DNA of 22,526 bases from positions 1 to 22,526 of the forward strand of contig JAHJQQ010000055.1 in the NCBI GenBank assembly GCA_018819175.1, in the 5' to 3' direction. How positions within the stretch are numbered: the stretch's first letter is position 1; every line of letters starts with the position of its first letter. Origin of the DNA: Gammaproteobacteria bacterium (lineage in GTDB: Bacteria > Pseudomonadota > Gammaproteobacteria > Thiohalobacterales > Thiohalobacteraceae). This document shows positions 15,083 to 22,526 of this stretch, piece after piece. Both the position numbers and the translations under genes were made by a program. The notes below the pieces were generated by a model that saw nothing but the letters and a program-made list of their open reading frames with translations, was not told the DNA's origin and did no database searches.

Positions 15083-16318
15083 CTAACGCTGCGCTTCTGC
15101 TTCGAGTTCCTTCAGCCGCTCCTCCACCCCTGCGGCACGTGTGAGGTCCGCGACATTTTCTTTGGTAAAGAAACCCTGAAAATCACCGAAGCGCTGCACG
15201 TATTCCACAATCAGCGAGGAATATTCCGAAGCGCTGGAGAAGATCTGTTTTAAACCTTCTTCACGCGATCCGATGACATCCAGCAGAAAATCCTTGCCGC
15301 AGTCGCGCAACGTATCCACGACGTAATCGATATTGGCCGTACCTCCGGTGTCGCCATCAGCGACCGCAACCGCCAGATGGTGCAGGCGCGGACCGAAGTT
15401 GCGCACGAACTGCTCCGTCGGCGACGGCAGCTTCAGTAGATGATTGACGAAATAGGGATGATTCGCGGCTGTAAATACCTTCGCGGGACTGCGCAGTTCA
15501 CTCTTGAAGTGCACACTCTTGGTGACATTGGTGGATGAATTCTGGCTGGCGATGTCGTAAGAACCCCAGTAGTAATAACTGGTGAGAGTGAGATATTCGA
15601 GGATTGCAGCCTCACGGTTCTGACTGTAGACACGCGTAGCGAGATGATCGATAGGCAGCAACAGATTGTTGAGCCCCAATTTTGCTTGCGCCTCTTTGGC
15701 TTCCAGATACACGGCATTCACATCATCGCGTATGCTGCTCCAACCAAGCGCATAGACACGCACGTCGGCCTCCGGTCGTTCCCAGTAACCAACAATATTG
15801 TGGGTGTAGGGCGAAGGCTTCACCACCGCCATATTTCCTGGCAACTCCAGTTTTCTGATCTGATCCTGATTGAAAAAGCGGATATCACGCGACTTCTGCA
15901 GTTCGACGACCTCATGCAGATTACTGACCCGGAGCACTTCGCCCATGTAGCGCGAATTGGGTTTGTAGGCGCCGGCCGGGTAGACCTCGTTCAGACTGCG
16001 GAAGATACCCCGGGTATTCGGGTCTTTGACTTCCCGCACCAGGATATCCGGCGCATTCATATCGATACGCAGAATGTGGGTGGAATGATCCTGTGATTCG
16101 AGTGTCACAAGATATTCGTAGGGCGTCATCAGACAGAGCTCGCCGACGTAGGCCAACGAATTGCCCGGTTCGACAGTGATCATCAAGGCATCGATCTGAT
16201 AGATCATATCGGTCAGGCCGATCCGGTCGCGCTCATCCAGGAGTTTCTGTAAAAACTCATCGAACAACGCCGAATTTTGTTTGTCTCCGTAGCGGGGGAA
16301 ATTCATCGAATAGGTCAT
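15083..16318 (-). CDS. Divergent 4-hydroxyphenylpyruvate dioxygenase-like (VOC fold) protein
   Basis: A 411-residue protein with no signal peptide or membrane segment. The C-terminal half (about 218-395) matches the HPPD superfamily. It carries IDHLATRV (His225), SELRSPAKVF with the following TEQFVRNFGPRLHHLAVAV (His314), and VEYVQRFGDFQGFFTKENV (Glu372). These line up with the two-histidine-one-glutamate Fe(II) site and the C-terminal helix of 4-hydroxyphenylpyruvate dioxygenases. The interval from His314 to Glu372 (58) is shorter than the roughly 80 usual in HPPD. Residues 1-215 do not resemble the usual HPPD N-terminal domain and I do not recognise them. No tyrosine-catabolism gene (hmgA, fah) is nearby. 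It lies downstream of nhaD on the same strand, with a 230-base gap in which I see nothing certain. The substrate is unknown. Confidence 0.72.
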   Translation of the reverse strand: MTYSMNFPRYGDKQNSALFDEFLQKLLDERDRIGLTDMIYQIDALMITVEPGNSLAYVGELCLMTPYEYLVTLESQDHSTHILRIDMNAPDILVREVKDPNTRGIFRSLNEVYPAGAYKPNSRYMGEVLRVSNLHEVVELQKSRDIRFFNQDQIRKLELPGNMAVVKPSPYTHNIVGYWERPEADVRVYALGWSSIRDDVNAVYLEAKEAQAKLGLNNLLLPIDHLATRVYSQNREAAILEYLTLTSYYYWGSYDIASQNSSTNVTKSVHFKSELRSPAKVFTAANHPYFVNHLLKLPSPTEQFVRNFGPRLHHLAVAVADGDTGGTANIDYVVDTLRDCGKDFLLDVIGSREEGLKQIFSSASEYSSLIVEYVQRFGDFQGFFTKENVADLTRAAGVEERLKELEAEAQR

Positions 16319-16548
16319 AATAAAAAGCGCTGCCTGCTAACCGTTAAGTGTGTGACACAAGCATAGCGCGCTTTTTTTGCGGGAATCCAGCTGAAATCCA
16401 CCAAAACCCGCAGTTAGATCAAGTATCGATGCTTTGCCTCTTTACTGTGCGCATTGGCAAACCATGATCGATTTTGGCGCACCGATATTGCAACATCCGG
16501 CGCTACCGATGCCGCTGACAGAAGGGCATCATACGTATCTGAGAGAAA

Positions 16549-18024
16549 TTAAAATAACTCGGCATTCAGCCACAGGTGCACCCAGATGCTGGCGGCATAA
16601 CCTAATGCGATTGCCGGCGTCCATTTGAGATGCGCAAAAAAGGTGTAGGCACCACGCGCCTGTCCCATCAGTGCCACGCCCGCAGCTGAGCCGATCGACA
16701 ACAGGCTGCCACCGACACCCGCAGTTAACGTCACCAACAGCCACTGGCCGTGCGCCATATCGGGATTCATGCTGAGCACGGCAAACATCACCGGGATGTT
16801 GTCCACGACGGCAGAAAGAAGGCCGACCAATATATTGGCGGTGGTCGCGCCCAAACCGGTATAGATCGCCTCTGATACCACCGCCAGATAACCCATGGCG
16901 CCCAATCCGCCGACGCATAGAATCACACCGTAGAAGAACAGCAACGTGTCCCACTCGGCGCGTTTCATACTGATGAAAATATCGAACGGCTTCTGGCGCG
17001 GTTTGTAGTAGTTCATCATGCGCGCATCGTCCCTGGCGCTACCCATGTCCAGCAGCTCCGGCCCGTTGATATGCGGCACCGCACCGGTGATTTCGTCGCG
17101 CCGCAGCACATAACCATAAAGTTTGAGCACACCCAGACCGGTCATCATGCCGAGCATGGGCGGCAAATGCAGGAAGTTATGGAAAGATACGGCCAGGGCA
17201 ATGGTGCCAACGAACAAGCCGATGACCACAAATGCACCGTTCTTCAAAACCGGGCGCTCTGCCAGTGCCGGCGGCTGTTTGGCGGGTATCGCCATACTCA
17301 TCAGCGCAGCCGGCACCACCCAGTTGACCAGCGAGGGAATAAACAAGTCAAAGAACTCGACAAAGCTGACGACGCCCTTCTGCCACACCATCAGGGTCGT
17401 GATATCGCCGAAGGGACTGAAGGCGCCCCCCGCATTCGCGGCAACGACAATGTTGATACAGGCCAGGGAAACGAACTTGGTATCATCACGCGCCACGGCC
17501 AGCACCACTGCGCCCATCACCAGCGCCGTGGTCAGATTGTCCGCAACCGGCGAAATGAAAAACGCCAGCAGGCCGGTCATCCAGAACAATGCGCGCAAGG
17601 AAAAACCCCGCGACACCAGCCAGGCACGCAAGGCGTCAAACACCCTACGCTCTTCCATGGTGTTGATGTAGGTCATCGCGGCCAGCAAGAACAGCAGCAG
17701 CTGCGCATATTCCAGAAGATCGTGCTCAAGGAGTACACGCGGCGTGGTCTGATCACCTTGCGCGCCATAAGCCAGCGCCACCAGTATCCATATGATGCCC
17801 GCGACGACCAGCACCGGCTTGGATTTGCGTAGGTGGAAAAACTCTTCGAGGATGACGACGATGTAGGCCAATACGAACAGCAGCAGCGCCAGCAGGGCAT
17901 AGGGAGTCGCAGTGAGGTTCACTGCCTGCACCTCCATACCTGTCGCGCTCGCGACCGACACACCGCTGGCAAAACACAAGCCCAGTCCAATACTGCGCGC
18001 AAAGCTGACACGCGAGATGTGCAT
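16549..18024 (-). CDS. nhaD: Na+/H+ antiporter NhaD
   Basis: Polytopic inner-membrane sodium/proton antiporter of the NhaD type (ion transporter superfamily). The 491-residue protein has about a dozen hydrophobic helices, beginning with an N-terminal segment SIGLGLCFASGVSVASA that may act as a cleaved signal. Family motifs present are FFISPVADNLTTALVMG, NAGGAFSPFGDITTLMVW, LLSAVVDNIPVMFAVLSMN and GGSLLSIGSAAGVALMG, with the acidic and polar residues thought to carry ions. I chose the ATG at 18024, preceded by AAGGG; a TTG at 18066 would add 14 residues. It has its own likely promoter (18057-18086) and is insulated from sulP by a strong terminator. It probably serves Na+ extrusion and pH balance. 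Confidence 0.94.
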   Translation of the reverse strand: MHISRVSFARSIGLGLCFASGVSVASATGMEVQAVNLTATPYALLALLLFVLAYIVVILEEFFHLRKSKPVLVVAGIIWILVALAYGAQGDQTTPRVLLEHDLLEYAQLLLFLLAAMTYINTMEERRVFDALRAWLVSRGFSLRALFWMTGLLAFFISPVADNLTTALVMGAVVLAVARDDTKFVSLACINIVVAANAGGAFSPFGDITTLMVWQKGVVSFVEFFDLFIPSLVNWVVPAALMSMAIPAKQPPALAERPVLKNGAFVVIGLFVGTIALAVSFHNFLHLPPMLGMMTGLGVLKLYGYVLRRDEITGAVPHINGPELLDMGSARDDARMMNYYKPRQKPFDIFISMKRAEWDTLLFFYGVILCVGGLGAMGYLAVVSEAIYTGLGATTANILVGLLSAVVDNIPVMFAVLSMNPDMAHGQWLLVTLTAGVGGSLLSIGSAAGVALMGQARGAYTFFAHLKWTPAIALGYAASIWVHLWLNAELF

Positions 18025-18056
18025 ACAGTAGATATCCCTTATCCTACGGTTGTCTG

Positions 18057-18086
18057 ATAGTGCCAAAACTCATGCCGTACACACAA
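18057..18086 (-). promoter_or_regulatory. Candidate sigma-70 promoter of nhaD
   Basis: On the minus strand there is TTGTGT (18086-18081), an 18-base spacer, then CACTAT (18062-18057), about 33 bases before the nhaD ATG. It lies just downstream of the sulP terminator, as expected for an independently transcribed gene. Assigned by eye. Confidence 0.4.
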
Positions 18087-18104
18087 TAGACTGACGCTTG
18101 CTGA

Positions 18105-18140
18105 CGCAAAAAAGCCCGGGCATGCCCGGGCTTTTTTGCG
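18105..18140 (-). terminator. Strong Rho-independent terminator after sulP
   Basis: A 36-bp perfect palindrome: CGCAAAAAAGCCCGGGCA followed by its exact reverse complement. It gives a G/C-rich stem (GCCCGGGC) flanked by A6 and T6, so it could terminate in both directions. On the minus strand it begins eight bases after the sulP stop codon and precedes the nhaD promoter. Confidence 0.92.
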
Positions 18141-18148
18141 GTTTGGCC

Positions 18149-19912
18149 TCACGCACTGGCCGTTGCCATTTCGCCGCGCAACAGCGGCGATGCAGTCGCA
18201 TCCTCACCGATATTCGCACGCGCGAAATGTATCGCATCGGTACGGGTACGGAAGAAGTGCTGCTCGCCAAGATGCTCGACAAAATGCGTAGCCCGGAAGA
18301 TATCAATAATCTGCTTCTTGGCACGCGCGAACATCAGCTGAACACCGGCTGATTTCATCCGATGCGACAGCACATGCAGCATTTCCTCGCCGGTGGCATC
18401 GATCTGATTGATACCTTCGGCGTCGATGATCACATATTTCAATTTGGGCTTTCCGGCGATATTGGCCAGCACCTTGGTCTCGAAATAGCCGGCATTGGCG
18501 AAATACAGCGAGCCGTCAAAGCGCAATACCGACATGGTCTCGCAACGCTCCAGATCGTGCACATCGGCATCGCGCAGGGTGCCGTCAGGATGCACTGACA
18601 ACTCGGAGAACCGCGGCCGCATGCTGCGATACAGGAACAGGCCCAGCGACAACATCACACCCACGATAATGCTCTTTTCCAGGTGTGGCGCGACGATCAG
18701 CGTCAGGGCGAAGGTGATGATCGCAACCATGCCATCGTGCTTCTGCACCTTCATGGCATGCTTGATGGGTTCGATCTTCACCAGATTGATTACCGCCATG
18801 ACGATAATCGCCGCCAGGGTGGCTTGCGGGAGGTGGTACAACAGCGGCGTCAGGAACAGCAGCGTGATGGCCACCACCAGACCGGTCACAATCGACGAGA
18901 ATCCGGTCAAGGCACCGGCGCTGAAATTCACCGCCGAGCGCGAGAAGGAACCGGAGACCGGATAGGATTGAAAAAAGCCGGCCGCGATATTGCCCAGACC
19001 CTGCCCCACCAGCTCCTGATTGGTATCCAGACGCTGCCGGGTCGAGGCCGCCATGGCCTTGGCGATGGCAACGGCTTCCATAAAGGCAATCAATGCGATT
19101 GTCACGGCCGCCGAGGAAAGCTGCAGGATCACATCCAGACTGAACGTCGGCACTTTCACTGACGGCAGGCCCTTGGGAACATCGCCGACCACTTTTCCGC
19201 CCATTTCGGCAAAGCCCATGGCATAGGCCGCGACAGTCGTCACCACCACAGCAATCAGCACATTCGGGAGCTTGGGCATAAATTTACGCATCGCGAACAT
19301 CATGCCCAGTGCGCACAGCCCCATGATCAGGGTCGGCATATGCGTGTGCTGACTGGCCTCGACCAGGACGCGCCAGACGGTTTCGTAATGATGTTCCGCA
19401 GATTCGACTTTCACGCCGAACAATTTGGAGAGCTGGGATGTGGCGATGATAATCGCCGCGCCGTTGGTGAATCCCACCACCACCGGATGCGACAGGAAGT
19501 CGACCAGTACACCGAGACGGAACAGGCCGAGCGCCAACTGGAACACACCGACCATCAGCGCCAGCACGGCCGCGTAAACCAGATAACCCTCAGATCCGGT
19601 TGCGACCAACGGCTGCAGCGCCGCGGCCGTCATCAGCGAGACCACCGCGACCGGGCCGGTGCCCAGTTGGCGTGACGAGCCCATGAAGGCGGCCAGCATG
19701 ACCGGGACAAAAGAGGCGTACAGACCAATATAGGGTGGCAATCCAGCCAGCTGGGCGTAGGCCATCGACTGCGGCACCAACACCAGGGCCACGGTGATAC
19801 CGGCAATAAGATCAGCTTTGAGGACCTGGGGGTCTTTGAGTTCGCCGATCCAATCCAGAAAGGGCACCATCATCCGACGCCAGCGTACCAGCGTTGCTGT
19901 TACATCTATCAT
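18149..19912 (-). CDS. SulP-family inorganic anion transporter with STAS domain
   Basis: Inner-membrane anion transporter of the SulP/SLC26 family (sulfate, bicarbonate or another anion) of 587 residues. The N-terminal two thirds carry about 12-14 hydrophobic segments, with the SulP signature PQSMAYAQLAGLPPYIGLYAS, GPVAVVSLM and GFFQSYPVSGSFSRSAVN. The C-terminal STAS domain includes VLRFDGSLYFANAGYF and YVIIDAEGINQIDATGEEML. I chose the ATG at 19912; a GTG at 19921 is equally open and neither has a good ribosome-binding site. It is divergent from prk across 292 bases. In an autotroph, such a neighbour could be a bicarbonate transporter, but the sequence alone cannot distinguish bicarbonate from sulfate. 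A 22-bp palindrome precedes the gene. Confidence 0.92.
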   Translation of the reverse strand: MIDVTATLVRWRRMMVPFLDWIGELKDPQVLKADLIAGITVALVLVPQSMAYAQLAGLPPYIGLYASFVPVMLAAFMGSSRQLGTGPVAVVSLMTAAALQPLVATGSEGYLVYAAVLALMVGVFQLALGLFRLGVLVDFLSHPVVVGFTNGAAIIIATSQLSKLFGVKVESAEHHYETVWRVLVEASQHTHMPTLIMGLCALGMMFAMRKFMPKLPNVLIAVVVTTVAAYAMGFAEMGGKVVGDVPKGLPSVKVPTFSLDVILQLSSAAVTIALIAFMEAVAIAKAMAASTRQRLDTNQELVGQGLGNIAAGFFQSYPVSGSFSRSAVNFSAGALTGFSSIVTGLVVAITLLFLTPLLYHLPQATLAAIIVMAVINLVKIEPIKHAMKVQKHDGMVAIITFALTLIVAPHLEKSIIVGVMLSLGLFLYRSMRPRFSELSVHPDGTLRDADVHDLERCETMSVLRFDGSLYFANAGYFETKVLANIAGKPKLKYVIIDAEGINQIDATGEEMLHVLSHRMKSAGVQLMFARAKKQIIDIFRATHFVEHLGEQHFFRTRTDAIHFARANIGEDATASPLLRGEMATASA

Positions 19913-19935
19913 CCTGTTCACCCGAAGATTTTGCG

Positions 19936-19957
19936 TTCATCCCAGATCTGGGATGAA
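19936..19957. promoter_or_regulatory. 22-bp perfect palindrome upstream of sulP
   Basis: TTCATCCCAGA followed by its exact reverse complement TCTGGGATGAA. It lies 23 bases upstream of the sulP ATG, within the sulP/prk divergent region. A possible minus-strand -10 box (TACAAT, 19977-19972) lies just upstream, which would put the palindrome in the early transcribed region. No T tract follows on the minus strand, so an operator is more likely than a terminator. The binding protein is unknown. Confidence 0.5.
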
Positions 19958-20041
19958 AAAGAAAGCACCGCATTGTAGCCTAAAGTAACTGATTTCTCTA
20001 ACACAAACCTGACCACACCCCCCATACCGACCAATTCGCGC

Positions 20042-20071
20042 TTGTTACGAGCGGCGCGTTAATGGTTCAAT
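20042..20071 (+). promoter_or_regulatory. Possible sigma-70 promoter of prk
   Basis: TTGTTA (20042-20047), an 18-base spacer, then TTCAAT (20066-20071), about 133 bases before the prk ATG. This is a moderate match judged by eye. No LysR/CbbR-type operator could be assigned. Confidence 0.25.
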
Positions 20072-20140
20072 ATCGCGCTCGATGTTGGCGGCCCCCTCCG
20101 CGGCACCCGCGTAAAACGCCCATAAGGCGAAGAATTTTCA

Positions 20141-20163
20141 GCACAACCCCGATGCGGTTGTGC
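20141..20163 (+). promoter_or_regulatory. Hairpin in the prk leader
   Basis: The arms GCACAACC (20141-20148) and GGTTGTGC (20156-20163) form a perfect 8-bp stem with a 7-base loop, 41 bases upstream of the prk ATG. There is no T tract. It could stabilise the mRNA or be a protein-binding site; its function is unknown. Confidence 0.4.
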
Positions 20164-20204
20164 CCATGAGCTTTAGCATTCATTTAATCTTTGAGGAGAT
20201 TCTG

Positions 20205-21077
20205 ATGTCCAAGAAACACCCCATCGTGGCGGTGACCGGTTCGTCCGGCGCAGGAACCACTACCGTCAAGGTCGCCTTCGAACATATTTTCCGCCGCGAA
20301 GGCATCAACCCGCTGGTGATCGAGGGTGACAGCTTCCACCGCTACGACCGTGTCGCCATGAAAGAGGCCATGAAGCAGGCCGAGGCCACGGGCAACACCA
20401 ACTTCAGCCACTTCGGCGAAGAAGCCAATATCTTCGAAGAACTCGAAAACACCTTCAAGACCTATGGCAAGTCTGGCGCCTGCAAACGTCGCTATTACCT
20501 GCACAGCGATGAAGAAGCCGCGCCGTACGGCCAAAAGCCTGGTGAATTCACTGACTGGGAAGACATCCCCGCGGGCACTGATCTGCTGTTCTATGAAGGC
20601 TTGCATGGCGGCGTGGTGACAGAAAACGCGAACGTCGCGCAATTTGTCGACCTGCTGATCGGCGTGGTACCGCTGGTGAATTTGGAATGGATCCAGAAGA
20701 TCCATCGCGACGCGGCTCAGCGCGGCTATTCCGCCGAGGCCATTGTCGATACCATCCTGCGCCGCATGCATGACTACGTGCATTACATCACGCCGCAGTT
20801 CTCGCGCACCGATATCAACTTCCAGCGCGTGCCGACGGTCGATACCTCCAACCCCTTTATCGCCCGCGACATCCCGACACCGGACGAGAGCTTCGTGGTG
20901 ATTCGCTTCCGCGACCCCAAGAAGCATGATGTCGACTTCCCCTATCTGCTGTCCATGCTGGAAGATTCCTTCATGTCACGCCGTAACACCCTGGTGGTAC
21001 CGGGCGGCAAGATGGGCTTCGCGATGGAAATCATCCTGACCCCGATCATTGAACAGATGATGGCCAAGCGCGGCTAA
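20205..21077 (+). CDS. prk: Phosphoribulokinase
   Basis: Phosphorylates ribulose 5-phosphate to ribulose 1,5-bisphosphate, the RuBisCO substrate, in the Calvin-Benson-Bassham cycle. The 290-residue protein is the proteobacterial form. It has the P-loop GSSGAGTTTVK (12-22), IEGDSFHRYDR (39-49), the conserved LLFYEGLHGG, and RMHDYVHYITPQFSRTDINFQRVPTVDTSNPF. These match the PRK class of about 290 residues. The start is set by GAGGAG at 20193-20198, six bases before the ATG; an upstream GTG (20160) has no such site. It is followed by a good terminator, so the gene is monocistronic. RuBisCO and other cbb genes are not in the window. Confidence 0.96.
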   Translation: MSKKHPIVAVTGSSGAGTTTVKVAFEHIFRREGINPLVIEGDSFHRYDRVAMKEAMKQAEATGNTNFSHFGEEANIFEELENTFKTYGKSGACKRRYYLHSDEEAAPYGQKPGEFTDWEDIPAGTDLLFYEGLHGGVVTENANVAQFVDLLIGVVPLVNLEWIQKIHRDAAQRGYSAEAIVDTILRRMHDYVHYITPQFSRTDINFQRVPTVDTSNPFIARDIPTPDESFVVIRFRDPKKHDVDFPYLLSMLEDSFMSRRNTLVVPGGKMGFAMEIILTPIIEQMMAKRG

Positions 21078-21101
21078 GCATCACTAGCTTGGAGTCACTC
21101 G

Positions 21102-21127
21102 AACCCCCGGACATCCCGGGGGTTTTT
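21102..21127 (+). terminator. Rho-independent terminator after prk
   Basis: Stem AACCCCCGG with CCGGGGGTT around a 5-base loop (ACATC), followed by a run of T (TTTTTGTTT), 25 bases after the prk stop. Classical intrinsic terminator. Confidence 0.9.
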
Positions 21128-21204
21128 GTTTGCGGCGTCGTCTGGCTGCAAAAGCCGTTATACTTGCCACATTGACCGATGAAGGACTCGGGACAGCGCC
21201 GCAG

Positions 21205-22353
21205 ATGACTCAGCAGACTCAAGCAAAACCACGCACCGATCGCTTTCTGATGGGCCATGCCGAGGCCCCGGATTGGGAAAAGGCTGCGGAATCCTGCCTG
21301 CAGCAGATCGGCTACATACCGCCGGATACCACACTCGGCTTCCTCTATGTCACCGATAATTTCGCCGGCATTCTCAAATCAATACTCGATCACTTCCGGG
21401 AAGAGACCGGCATCCAGGACTGGATCGGCACGGTCGGCATGGGTATCTGCGCCAGCGGCAAGGAGTATTACGAAACCTCGGCCATGGCCGCGATGATCGG
21501 CAGCTTTCGGGAAGAAGATTTCCGTATTCTACCGATCTTGCGTAATGAGCAACTGACTGAACTGATTGATATCCAAGACTGGCTGCAACGCGACCAGTCC
21601 CACTTCGGGATTGTGCATGGCGATCCACGCAATGGCAGCACACCGGAACTGATCGAACGCCTTGCCGAGCGGCTTCCCGGCGGTTATCTGGTCGGCGGCC
21701 TCACTTCGTCGCGCAACGAAGAACCGCAGATCGCCAACGGCATCGTGCAGGGCGGATTGTCCGGCGTGGTGTTTTCCGAGCGGGTGAAGGTCGTCACCGG
21801 CCTCACCCAAGGCTGCAGCCCGATTGCCGGCATGCATGTCATCACCGAATGCGAACGCAACATCATTGCCAAGATAGATGACCGGCCCGCGCTGGATGTG
21901 TTCTATGAAGATATCGGCGAAATCCTTGCCCGCGATCTCAACCGCACTGCCGGCTACATCTTCGCCGGCCTGCCGTTGGCCAACTCGGATACCGGCGACT
22001 ATCTGGTTCGCAATCTGATCGGCGTGGACACCAAGAACAAACTGCTGGCGATCGGTGATCTGATCGAGCCCGGACAAACGTTGCAGTTCTGTCGCCGCGA
22101 CGGCCGCAGTGCCTGGGATGATCTTCAACGCATGCTCGATGATCTCAAATCGCGCATCGATACACCCCCGCGCGGCGGTCTGTATTACTCCTGCTTGGGT
22201 CGCGGCCAAAACCTGTTCGGCAATGACTCGGAAGAACTGCGCGCCATTCGCAACACGCTGGGGGATTTCCCGGTGGTCGGTTTCTTTGCCAACGGTGAGA
22301 TCTCCAACAACCGGCTCTACGGCTATACCGGTGTACTCACGTTATTCTTGTAG
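21205..22353 (+). CDS. FIST N- and C-terminal domain protein
   Basis: A 382-residue soluble protein with the paired FIST_N and FIST_C domains, a predicted small-ligand (possibly amino-acid) sensory module. Supporting features are the N-terminal region TTLGFLYVTDNFA, then DWIGTVGMGICASGKEYYETSAMAAMIG, the conserved middle LPGGYLVGGLTSSRNE and SGVVFSERVKVVTGLTQGCSPIAG, and the C-terminal end GGLYYSCLGRGQNLFG with FPVVGFFANGEI. No kinase, GGDEF, methyl-accepting or membrane segment is attached, so it is a stand-alone FIST protein. I chose the ATG at 21205, which has only a weak GGACAG upstream; the frame is open further back to a TTG in the prk terminator. It follows prk on the same strand, but a terminator lies between them. 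It ends 17 bases before element copy C. Confidence 0.87.
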   Translation: MTQQTQAKPRTDRFLMGHAEAPDWEKAAESCLQQIGYIPPDTTLGFLYVTDNFAGILKSILDHFREETGIQDWIGTVGMGICASGKEYYETSAMAAMIGSFREEDFRILPILRNEQLTELIDIQDWLQRDQSHFGIVHGDPRNGSTPELIERLAERLPGGYLVGGLTSSRNEEPQIANGIVQGGLSGVVFSERVKVVTGLTQGCSPIAGMHVITECERNIIAKIDDRPALDVFYEDIGEILARDLNRTAGYIFAGLPLANSDTGDYLVRNLIGVDTKNKLLAIGDLIEPGQTLQFCRRDGRSAWDDLQRMLDDLKSRIDTPPRGGLYYSCLGRGQNLFGNDSEELRAIRNTLGDFPVVGFFANGEISNNRLYGYTGVLTLFL

Positions 22354-22370
22354 ACTCTGTCACACAGTCC

Positions 22371-22526
22371 TATTGATCATTACCAATTGGGATGACACAA
22401 ACGCCCCTCTCCCTAACCCTCTCCCCGCAAGCGGGGAGAGGGGATAACCCCCCTCTCCCGCCGGGGCGGGAGAGGGTTGGGGAGAGGGTGGCGAAGTTCT
22501 TAAATCGAGCATATCTATGTCATGCC
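22371..22526. repeat. MITE-like inverted-repeat element, copy C (right end outside window)
   Basis: The left terminus TATTGATCATTACC is followed by ATTGGGATGACACAAACGCC, as in copy B apart from one base (CCAATT here, CCCATT there). The core has two adjacent hairpins like copy A. The tail is identical to copies A and B up to the window end. It starts 17 bases after the stop codon of the FIST gene. Confidence 0.88.

Noticed and set aside
16322..16373. Terminator between nhaD and the HPPD-like gene from AAAAAGCGC and GCGCTTTTT
   Set aside because: The arms are short and separated by about 35 bases, so the loop is too long for a convincing intrinsic terminator.
16434..16628. 64-codon plus-strand open frame between the HPPD-like gene and nhaD
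   Set aside because: Runs into the 3' end of nhaD on the opposite strand; no ribosome-binding site or recognisable content.
20184..20927. Minus-strand open frame of 247 codons opposite prk
   Set aside because: Antisense shadow of prk, which has full family motifs and a good ribosome-binding site.
1..22526. Circular molecule suggested by matching ends
   Set aside because: The ends match because both lie in copies of a dispersed element that is also at 7.4 kb, and they differ by one base in a C run.

Overview
The window looks like part of the chromosome of an autotrophic gammaproteobacterium. I infer this from a proteobacterial-type phosphoribulokinase of about 290 residues (Calvin cycle), a gammaproteobacterial TamA/TamB pair, a thiS-thiG thiazole module, NhaD and SulP ion transporters, moderately high GC, and several families of short palindromic repeats. 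The species cannot be named from this sequence. No phage, plasmid, CRISPR or full-length transposase gene is visible.

Layout. 1-133: right-hand part of a short inverted-repeat element (copy A). 421-915 (+): host-attachment/baeRF-like protein, ending at a hairpin terminator. 1155-1228 (-): tRNA-Gly(CCC). 1369-3171 (-): long-chain acyl-CoA synthetase. 3321-4460 (+): thiS and thiG, separated by a palindromic repeat. 4461-4790: no gene, but three different inverted repeats. 4791-5753 (+): corA, bracketed by two related inverted repeats. 5961-7253 (-): MscS-type channel. 7347-7493: element copy B. 7490-12975 (-): tamA-tamB, overlapping by four bases. 13089-13790 (+): trmB, followed immediately by a 10 x 7-bp tandem repeat. 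13791-14201: no gene; tandem repeat plus one palindromic element. 14202-14846 (+): secreted DUF2202 ferritin-like protein. 15083-16318 (-): divergent 4-hydroxyphenylpyruvate-dioxygenase-like protein with an unrecognised N-terminal half. 16549-18024 (-): nhaD. 18149-19912 (-): SulP anion transporter with a STAS domain, separated from nhaD by a perfect 36-bp terminator palindrome. 20205-21077 (+): prk. 21205-22353 (+): orphan FIST sensor-domain protein. 22371-22526: element copy C, cut by the window end.

How the genes work together. Most are housekeeping: outer-membrane assembly (TamA/TamB), osmotic and ion homeostasis (MscS, CorA, NhaD, SulP), thiamine biosynthesis (ThiS, ThiG), tRNA modification (TrmB) and fatty-acid activation. 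PRK marks autotrophy, but no RuBisCO or other Calvin-cycle gene lies in the window. The less ordinary content is the dense set of short non-coding repeats, many within a few bases of stop codons, and two poorly characterised proteins: the HPPD-like protein and the FIST protein without a kinase.

The window begins and ends inside copies of the same element. The shared end sequence of about 110 bp differs by one base in a C run, so this looks like a contig broken at a dispersed repeat and not like a closed circle.
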